NCBI GenBank assembly: GCA_023417785.1
Contig: JAEZEH010000095.1
Coordinates: 1 to 64,000 of the forward strand
Direction: 5' to 3'
From: Bacteroidota bacterium
GTDB taxonomy: Bacteria; Bacteroidota; Bacteroidia; Cytophagales; Cyclobacteriaceae
DNA: 64,000 bases
The translations under genes were made by a program, and so were the position numbers. Positions 59,954 through 64,000 of this stretch are shown piece by piece; the stretch's first letter is position 1; every line of letters starts with the position of its first letter. Below the pieces are notes generated by a model. It worked only from the letters and a program-made list of their open reading frames with translations. It was not told the DNA's origin and ran no database searches.

Positions 59954-60160
59954 ATGAAGACACTAAGCAATGACAACCTTTATCCGGTAGGAACAAATGT
60001 ATCGGCGAAGATCAATCCGGATCTTCCACTCAAAATCGCAAGTTATTATCAACGGATCTACTATTGCGCGGTAGTAGGTAATCCGGAGCATAAGCATTTC
60101 GCATACTTCGAACGCGAACTCAACGTACCGGGAGATCCGGTCGTAATCAAAAAAACATGA
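59954..60160 (+). CDS. Small hypothetical protein
   Basis: 68 residues (MKTLSNDNLYPVGTNVSAKI, then YYQRIYYCAVVGNPEHKHFA and YFERELNVPGDPVVIKK). It looks like a compact beta-rich cytoplasmic protein, with no signal peptide or membrane part. I do not recognise it. The next small gene overlaps its stop (ATGA), and the unit ends at a hairpin, which supports it as a real gene. Confidence 0.6.
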   Translation: MKTLSNDNLYPVGTNVSAKINPDLPLKIASYYQRIYYCAVVGNPEHKHFAYFERELNVPGDPVVIKKT

Positions 60161-60333
60161 CAACAAATACAATTATCATAGTACTGCGGCAGTATATCCT
60201 GGACAACATCTATAGTCTGCTTTCGCACGGACCGACCTGCCAGTCATCGCTGGCACATATTCGTTCTGCACAGCAGAAATCCGAATCACACAAAGCAATC
60301 GAAGGTCTGCAACCAGGAAATTTGCGGGATTAA
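60157..60333 (+). CDS. Very small hypothetical protein overlapping the previous gene
   Basis: 58 residues (MTTNTIIIVLRQYILDNIYS, then LLSHGPTCQSSLAHIRSAQQ). The ATG overlaps the TGA of the gene before it by three bases. The N-terminal half is an amphipathic helix. No family recognised. The coupling and the terminator six bases after its stop argue for expression. Confidence 0.5.
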   Translation: MTTNTIIIVLRQYILDNIYSLLSHGPTCQSSLAHIRSAQQKSESHKAIEGLQPGNLRD

Positions 60334-60336
60334 TTG

Positions 60337-60365
60337 ATGGGGGCCATCGTCTTGATGGCCCCCAT
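60337..60365. terminator. Shared terminator between convergent genes
   Basis: A perfect 12-bp stem ATGGGGGCCATC (60337-60348) / GATGGCCCCCAT (60354-60365) with loop GTCTT. The T tract is short. It lies between the stop codons of the small-gene pair (plus) and the Lys/Ala-rich gene (minus). Confidence 0.75.
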
Positions 60366-60399
60366 GGTTTTAGGAAGGTCTAACGAATGGTCACTGACG

Positions 60400-60798
60400 T
60401 CATTCGTTGTCGTCAGATTTCTCCTTTGCTTTAACGGCCTTTTTGGCTTGTTTATCGGCGTCGGTTCTGGATTTCTGTGCTTTCTTTTCACTGCGGTATG
60501 CGTTCCGTGATTCGCGCGCTGCGCTTTTCGCGTCACGCTCAACACGTTTCGCTTCTTTCGCACTTGCTTTTGCTTCCTTCGCAGTTGCTTTTGTTGCTTT
60601 ACGTTGATCCTTTAGATCGGACATTGTAGTGGCGTCTTCGCGATTCTGCGTTTTCACCTGATCGGTATCATGCTTTTCCTCGAGACGTTCGAGTCGCTCG
60701 CGGGTTTCGCTGGACATTTCGTCATTATTGTACTGTGCAAAGGCCGGAAACGCCGCACAGGTCATGATGGCTAAGGAAATGAGTATTGATTTTTTCAT
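60400..60798 (-). CDS. Secreted Lys/Ala-rich coiled-coil protein
   Basis: 132 residues from ATG 60798. The signal peptide is KKSILISLAIMTCAAFPAFA. The mature part is almost entirely charged helix: acidic first (MSSETRERLERLEEKHDTDQ), then repeated Lys-Ala units (ATAKEAKASAKEAKRVERDA, KKAQKSRTDADKQAKKAVKA). It should form a long periplasmic helix. No family recognised. The upstream in-frame extension lacks a signal and is rejected. Confidence 0.72.
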   Translation of the reverse strand: MKKSILISLAIMTCAAFPAFAQYNNDEMSSETRERLERLEEKHDTDQVKTQNREDATTMSDLKDQRKATKATAKEAKASAKEAKRVERDAKSAARESRNAYRSEKKAQKSRTDADKQAKKAVKAKEKSDDNE

Positions 60799-61031
60799 AA
60801 GGGTTTGCCGCACATTTGAGCACTGGCATGATGGTAACATACTTTGATGGATTAACGTTGCACAACTGCTTGAATACTTTATATATAATGAAATTTACTT
60901 AGGGATGTTTAACGAACGCTGCTAAAACACTGTTATATCAGCCTCGCCCCGCTACATTTTCAGCAATGACAACTTGTACGAGCAGGCACACGATCAGAGA
61001 AATGTATCCATAAACAATAAATGAAAACAAT

Positions 61032-61226
61032 ATGAGCAACCAATCGCCAGATGAGAAATGGATAATTCAGGTGGATAAACTGAAAGAAACTTATCCTTTC
61101 CTTGATGAAGATGATTTCACCTACGACTACGGGATGAGAGATGTTATGCTCGACAAATTACAAGACAAGCTTGGGAAGAACCGGGATGAACTTAACGAGA
61201 TGCTTGGCGCAATAAACATCGAATAG
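61032..61226 (+). CDS. Small CsbD-like stress protein (short form)
   Basis: 64 residues. KLKETYPFLDEDDFTYDYGM followed by MLDKLQDKLGKNRDELNEML resembles the second half of CsbD-family proteins (the pattern KLKEKY-LTDDDL and LQKKLGKTREE). It lacks the usual N-terminal KGNWKQ-type helix, so it is a diverged or short relative. CsbD proteins are general-stress proteins of unknown activity. Confidence 0.6.
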   Translation: MSNQSPDEKWIIQVDKLKETYPFLDEDDFTYDYGMRDVMLDKLQDKLGKNRDELNEMLGAINIE

Positions 61227-61486
61227 CTTCGGGCCATTCTCGCTTGAACAAGATGACTGTTCAGATCTATTTTACCCGGGAAACTATTTGCAGATCTGTG
61301 ACCCGGCAGGGATGGCGTGTTGGGCACGCTTTGAAAGGAACTAAGAGTCCTATAACAGGCGTTTACGTCGGATTGGATCGGGTTTAAAAAAAGTCATTTT
61401 CTTTTTTTTGCCCTGTAAAATTTCATGCCTATTTTCTCCTAAGGATTTATTCATATATTAAGCCGTTCATTCATAATATCTTTATC

Positions 61487-61879
61487 GTGACCAGTTTTAC
61501 ATGCCTCTTAGTCGATGACGATGTAGATGATCAGGAGATATTTTGTACCGTAATTGATGGCATTGCTCCCTCGTGGAAATGCGTTACCGCAATCAATGGC
61601 CAATCGGCCCTGGCCATGATTCAGTCCGGTGAAGTAACCCCTGATATCATTTTCCTTGACGTCAATATGCCGCTCATGAATGGGCGCCAATTCCTCCAGG
61701 AAGCGAATCAGTTAAAACTCATAGACGATGTGCCGGTCATCGTACTCACCACAAGTGCTGACCAGCGCACAAAAAACGCTGTAATTGATCTCGGGGCATC
61801 GCAGTTCATTACAAAGCCCGACAGGTTTTCCGAATGGGAAACAGTCTTGAAGCAAGCCCTGGACATCAGTTTTTCGTAA
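61487..61879 (+). CDS. Response regulator (receiver only)
   Basis: 130 residues with a GTG start; no ATG lies before the first strand. TCLLVDDDVDDQEIF gives the acidic cluster, DIIFLDVNMPLMNGRQFL the phospho-acceptor Asp, VIVLTTSAD the Thr switch, and FITKPDRFSEW the Lys. It resembles the Rcp1-like single-domain regulators that sit beside PAS kinases. It lies 11 bases before the kinase gene, hence one operon. Confidence 0.9.
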   Translation: MTSFTCLLVDDDVDDQEIFCTVIDGIAPSWKCVTAINGQSALAMIQSGEVTPDIIFLDVNMPLMNGRQFLQEANQLKLIDDVPVIVLTTSADQRTKNAVIDLGASQFITKPDRFSEWETVLKQALDISFS

Positions 61880-61890
61880 ACTCTTGAGTA

Positions 61891-64000
61891 ATGTCAGAAA
61901 CCGCGCAGAAAGTTAACTCTTACCCTTTCCTGGAAGGTGGCGGAGAAATGGGCGCGCTGACACGGGCATACGATTGGTCCCGATCAGATTTGGGGTCGCC
62001 GGACTCATGGCCACAAAGCCTTCGAACGGTGGTCAGCATCATCCTCCTTTCCGATTTTCCGATGTTTCTGTGGTGGGGCGATGATATGATCCAGTTCTAT
62101 AACGACGCGTATAGACCCAGCATGGGCAACGAGGGCAAGCATCCCAAAGCACTTGGCCAAAAAGCCATCGAGTGCTGGCCGGAAATCTGGGACATCATCT
62201 ATCCCCTGATCAAACAGGTCAAGGAAACCCGCAAATCATTTTTCTCCGAAGATCAACTGATTCCGATCTACCGGAACGGACAAATTGAAGACGTTTACTG
62301 GACCTTCAGCTACAGTGCTGTACTGAGTGAGGATGGCAGCGTTGGGGGTGTTCTGGTGGTATGCAACGAAACGACGAAGAAAGTCCTTATGGTAAAGGAA
62401 CAGGAGCTTTCCAAAGAACGTCTCAGAATCAGTGAGAACAATTTGCGCAACATTATCGTGCAGGCACCGGTAGCGATGGCTATATTGAGAGGGCCACAAC
62501 ATGTTGTCGAAATCGCAAACGAGAGGATGTATCATCTTTGGGGCAAGCCAGCCGATGCTTTTCTGGGCAAGCCTATATTTGAAGCGCTGGAGGACGCAAA
62601 GCACGAAGGTTTTGAGGAACTTCTTAACCGCGTCTACTTAACCGGCGAAACGTACACTGCGTATGGAGCACCGGTTACATTATTTCGCGGCAGCGGCAGG
62701 GAAACCGCCTATATTCATTTCGTATACGAGGCGTTTCGCGAAACAGATAACTCCATTTCGGGCGTAATGGCTGTGGCCGTCGATGTGACCGAAGAAATAG
62801 TCGCGCGAAAAAAACTGGAAGAACGGGAAAGCCAGATTCGCGCATTGGTAGAAAGCGCGCCTTTTCCAATCGGCGTATATGTCGGCCGCGAAATGCGTAT
62901 CGAAATGGTAAACGAAGCTATCACAAAAGTATGGGGAAAAGGCAGTGATTTGACAGGCAAAACCTACCGCAATGTGTTGCCCGAACTTGAAGGGCAGGAG
63001 ATTTATTCACAACTCGACCACGTTTTCACAACAGGTATCCCCTATCATGGGCGCAATCAGCGAGTCGATCTTTTCGTTGCCGGAAAGCTTATCCCGTATT
63101 ATTTCAACTACAGCTTCACGCCGTTGTTCGATGCCAATGGTAAAGTGTACGGAGTAATGAATACGGCAGCAGATGTGACCGACCTTGTGATCGCCAAACA
63201 AAACGTTGAACGCAGCGAACAGAACTTCCGGAACATGGTAAAACAGGCTCCGGTGGCCATGTGTATTTTACTGGGTCCCACCCACGTTGTGGAAGTCGCT
63301 AATGATCTGATTGTAGAACTCTGGGGGAAATCGCCGGAAGATGTATTAAACAAACCGATATTCGAAGGTGTCCCTGAATCCAGGGGCCAGGGACTCGAGG
63401 AACTTCTGGCAAAAGTGTACCATAATGGAGAGACTTTTCACGCCAGTGAGCGACCCGTTATGCTTTTCAGAAAGAACAAATACGAAACAATCTACCAGGA
63501 TTTCGTCTACGAACCATACCGCGATGGAAACGGCTCGATCATAGGTGTTCTGGCAATCACAATCGATGTCACCGCTCAGGTTCAGGCACGTCAGAAAATA
63601 GAAGAAGTTGTCGAGGAACGGACCCGGGACCTTCAAAAGTCAAATGCCGAACTGGCACAATTCGCATACATCGCCTCCCACGACTTACAGGAACCTGCAA
63701 GAAAAATCAGAACCTTTTCTGAGATGCTCAGAAAAAGTCTTGGCAACATTGACACGCGATCGGAAAACTACCTGAACAAAATCGAAAACTCCGCCGCAAG
63801 AATGCTAACATTGATCAGAGATGTCCTTGCATTCTCCCAACTGTCCAAGGGGCGTCACGAATTTGTCCGGATTGACCTGAACGACATTCTCGAAGCAGTC
63901 AAAGACGACTTTGAACTTTATATTGAAGAAAAAGGCGCAATTATCGATAGTGAACCATTGCCTGTTATTTACGGCATCCCCATTCAGGTCAGTCAGTTAT
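61891..64000 (+). CDS. Multi-PAS sensor histidine kinase, 3' part cut by the window end
   Basis: It starts at ATG 61891 and stays open to the last base (703 complete codons). Residues about 10-165 are a PAS-like domain without membrane helices (FLEGGGEMGALTRAYDWSRS, FLWWGDDMIQFYNDAYRPSM). PAS units at about 180-300, 310-430 and 435-560 follow; the first and third are near-repeats (NIIVQAPVAMAILRGPQHVVE and NMVKQAPVAMCILLGPTHVVE). The phospho-His597 is in YIASHDLQEPARKIRTFSEM, the group with HDLQEPLRKI. The ATPase domain lies beyond the window. It probably phosphorylates the receiver encoded just upstream. Confidence 0.92.
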   Translation, partial: MSETAQKVNSYPFLEGGGEMGALTRAYDWSRSDLGSPDSWPQSLRTVVSIILLSDFPMFLWWGDDMIQFYNDAYRPSMGNEGKHPKALGQKAIECWPEIWDIIYPLIKQVKETRKSFFSEDQLIPIYRNGQIEDVYWTFSYSAVLSEDGSVGGVLVVCNETTKKVLMVKEQELSKERLRISENNLRNIIVQAPVAMAILRGPQHVVEIANERMYHLWGKPADAFLGKPIFEALEDAKHEGFEELLNRVYLTGETYTAYGAPVTLFRGSGRETAYIHFVYEAFRETDNSISGVMAVAVDVTEEIVARKKLEERESQIRALVESAPFPIGVYVGREMRIEMVNEAITKVWGKGSDLTGKTYRNVLPELEGQEIYSQLDHVFTTGIPYHGRNQRVDLFVAGKLIPYYFNYSFTPLFDANGKVYGVMNTAADVTDLVIAKQNVERSEQNFRNMVKQAPVAMCILLGPTHVVEVANDLIVELWGKSPEDVLNKPIFEGVPESRGQGLEELLAKVYHNGETFHASERPVMLFRKNKYETIYQDFVYEPYRDGNGSIIGVLAITIDVTAQVQARQKIEEVVEERTRDLQKSNAELAQFAYIASHDLQEPARKIRTFSEMLRKSLGNIDTRSENYLNKIENSAARMLTLIRDVLAFSQLSKGRHEFVRIDLNDILEAVKDDFELYIEEKGAIIDSEPLPVIYGIPIQVSQL

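Noticed and set aside
1..64000. CRISPR arrays, rRNA, tRNA, insertion sequences, prophage
   Set aside because: No regularly spaced direct repeats, no tRNA-like folds and no transposase, integrase or phage genes were found while reading both strands.

Overview
The window looks like a chromosome segment of a Bacteroidota bacterium, most likely of the order Cytophagales. The evidence is a type IX secretion C-terminal sorting domain (34829-38536), exosortase XrtF with its partner protein, DUF1573 and DUF6089 proteins, many secreted proteins whose signal peptides end in FGQ or xAQ, -7 boxes of the Bacteroidota form TAnnTTTG, and a near absence of Shine-Dalgarno sites. I see no tRNA, rRNA, CRISPR array, insertion sequence or phage gene. 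The taxon is an inference; no 16S gene is present.

Layout. 396-7670: an Lrp/AsnC regulator, then the SUF iron-sulfur operon sufB-C-D-S-E, a DUF59 gene and a bacilliredoxin, closed by a strong terminator. A frameshifted four-helix-bundle (IVP) gene sits between sufB and sufC. 7845-9469: a sugar-nucleotide epimerase and an Fe-S APS/PAPS reductase, on the minus strand. 9931-14368: queD overlapping folE, a MarR regulator, and an aconitase with an unusual tail of about 157 residues rich in Lys and Ala, like histone H1. 14815-33888: mostly housekeeping genes (M61 peptidase, FAD oxidoreductase, MORN-repeat/outer-membrane protein, tryptophan 2,3-dioxygenase, acyl-CoA dehydrogenase, FkbM methyltransferase, trpS, hppD, phosphoglucomutase, mtaB, lolD-like, sucC). 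33947-38536: a DUF6089 protein convergent with a 1235-residue T9SS cargo protein.

38778-57006 is the most interesting part. A PglF-like nucleotide-sugar dehydratase (38778), a PglE-like aminotransferase (48363), two PglD-like acyltransferases (50593, 51216) and a fused GT4 glycosyltransferase/PglC-like phosphoglycosyl transferase (52009) could together make and prime a bacillosamine-type glycan. xrtF and its partner gene lie among them. On both sides of this cluster are outer-membrane-protein genes, three of them paralogues, plus a lipoprotein and a small membrane protein. Five of these transcription units share a palindromic upstream element, TCAGG(G/A)TTTT-n-CTGA, each followed 29-30 bases later by a (T)TTG box. 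This suggests one activated regulon. A PAS-rich histidine kinase, a receiver protein and a NarL-type response regulator are encoded next to it (40914-46112) and are candidate controllers.

57476-64000: a diheme cytochrome c, an AraC regulator, a PRC-barrel protein, a pair of tiny overlapping genes, a secreted Lys/Ala-rich protein, a CsbD-like small protein, and a receiver protein followed by a PAS histidine kinase that runs off the window end.

Three families of degenerate intergenic repeats (TTTCAGATTTC type, GTTACCAG/GCCGGGTAGCC type and TCTGCG type) lie scattered between genes, most often just after stop codons.
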